The position numbers and the translations under genes were made by a program. The notes below the pieces were generated by a model. That model ran no database searches and was not told the origin of the DNA. It saw only the letters and a list, made by a program, of their open reading frames with translations. From an uncultured Kroppenstedtia sp. (GTDB lineage: Bacteria > Bacillota > Bacilli > Thermoactinomycetales > DSM-45169): a DNA stretch of 5,895 nucleotides. The stretch covers positions 1 through 5,895 of the forward strand of contig CAUGKZ010000123.1 in the NCBI GenBank assembly GCA_959600065.1. The letters run 5' to 3'. Shown here in pieces: positions 5,789 through 5,895 of this stretch (its first letter is position 1; every line of letters begins with the position of its first letter).

Positions 5789-5895
5789 TCATCCCGTGGC
5801 AGACTCTCCGATCGACGTTTTTTCCTCTACAAAATCCCCCTCTATCCGAACCTGACCCTTCTCTTTCTTCTGATCCCAGGCTATACACAGACACC
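5789..5895 (-). CDS. Possible C-terminal end of an unidentified gene (5' part beyond right edge)
   Basis: This frame is open for 34 codons from the window edge to TGA at 5791-5789. It starts CLCIAWDQKKEKG, a hydrophobic end followed by charged residues, and finishes SIGESATG, which looks like the cytoplasmic tail of a membrane protein. The stop lies 81 bp before TTG 5707, a plausible operon gap with no clear promoter in it. The evidence is weak: the fragment is short, and it shares its frame with the next gene, so an open stretch by chance is possible. The other open frame here (minus, running to 5382) overlaps the secreted protein gene and gives an unlikely Gly/Arg/Ser-rich product. No function can be named. 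Confidence 0.42.
   Translation of the reverse strand, partial: CLCIAWDQKKEKGQVRIEGDFVEEKTSIGESATG

Noticed and set aside
5382..5894. Long minus-strand frame across the start of the secreted protein gene
   Set aside because: It overlaps the signal-peptide-bearing gene in another frame, and its product is Gly/Arg/Ser-rich with no recognisable features.
1..5895. CRISPR array, tRNA or rRNA genes
   Set aside because: No regularly spaced repeats, cloverleaf-like sequence or ribosomal RNA signature was seen on either strand.

Overview
The window looks like a chromosomal stretch from a Gram-positive Bacillota of moderate GC. The reasons are strong AGGAGG-type ribosome binding sites, TTG and GTG starts next to ATG, sigma-A-like promoters, a UgtP/MGDG-synthase-type lipid glycosyltransferase and a secreted protein with a classic signal peptide. 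A Bacillales relative such as Thermoactinomycetaceae is my guess from general feel only. All convincing genes lie on the minus strand, so transcription runs from high to low coordinates.

Layout in transcription order. (1) 5895-5789: the possible last 34 codons of an unidentified gene. (2) 5707-4682: a secreted or surface protein with a signal peptide, an unrecognised N-terminal domain, an acidic low-complexity linker and a C-terminal HPr-like fold that lacks the phosphorylatable His and Ser. It is closed by a clear intrinsic terminator (4599-4570). (3) An extended -10 promoter (4542-4511) starts a three-gene unit: a GT28/MGDG-synthase-family glycosyltransferase (4417-3239), an O-antigen ligase/Wzy-type polytopic membrane protein (start re-called at GTG 3134, with its own TATAAT promoter) and a YfbR-like 5'-deoxynucleotidase (1831-1253). 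A textbook terminator (1247-1221) ends it. (4) 1252-713 has no convincing gene. It holds a 244-bp MITE-like insertion with 13-bp inverted ends and a perfect 9-bp target duplication, and a short stretch that may be an old insertion-sequence end or a small plus-strand transcript. (5) 703-1: most of an ABC transporter ATPase, running off the left edge.

Functionally, the glycosyltransferase and the Wzy-type protein fit envelope glycolipid or polysaccharide synthesis. The nucleotidase is a nucleotide-pool enzyme that appears to share their transcript. The ABC ATPase probably works with an ABC-2 type permease encoded beyond the left edge. The two most interesting points are the secreted degenerate HPr-like protein and the well-defined MITE directly upstream of the ABC gene.
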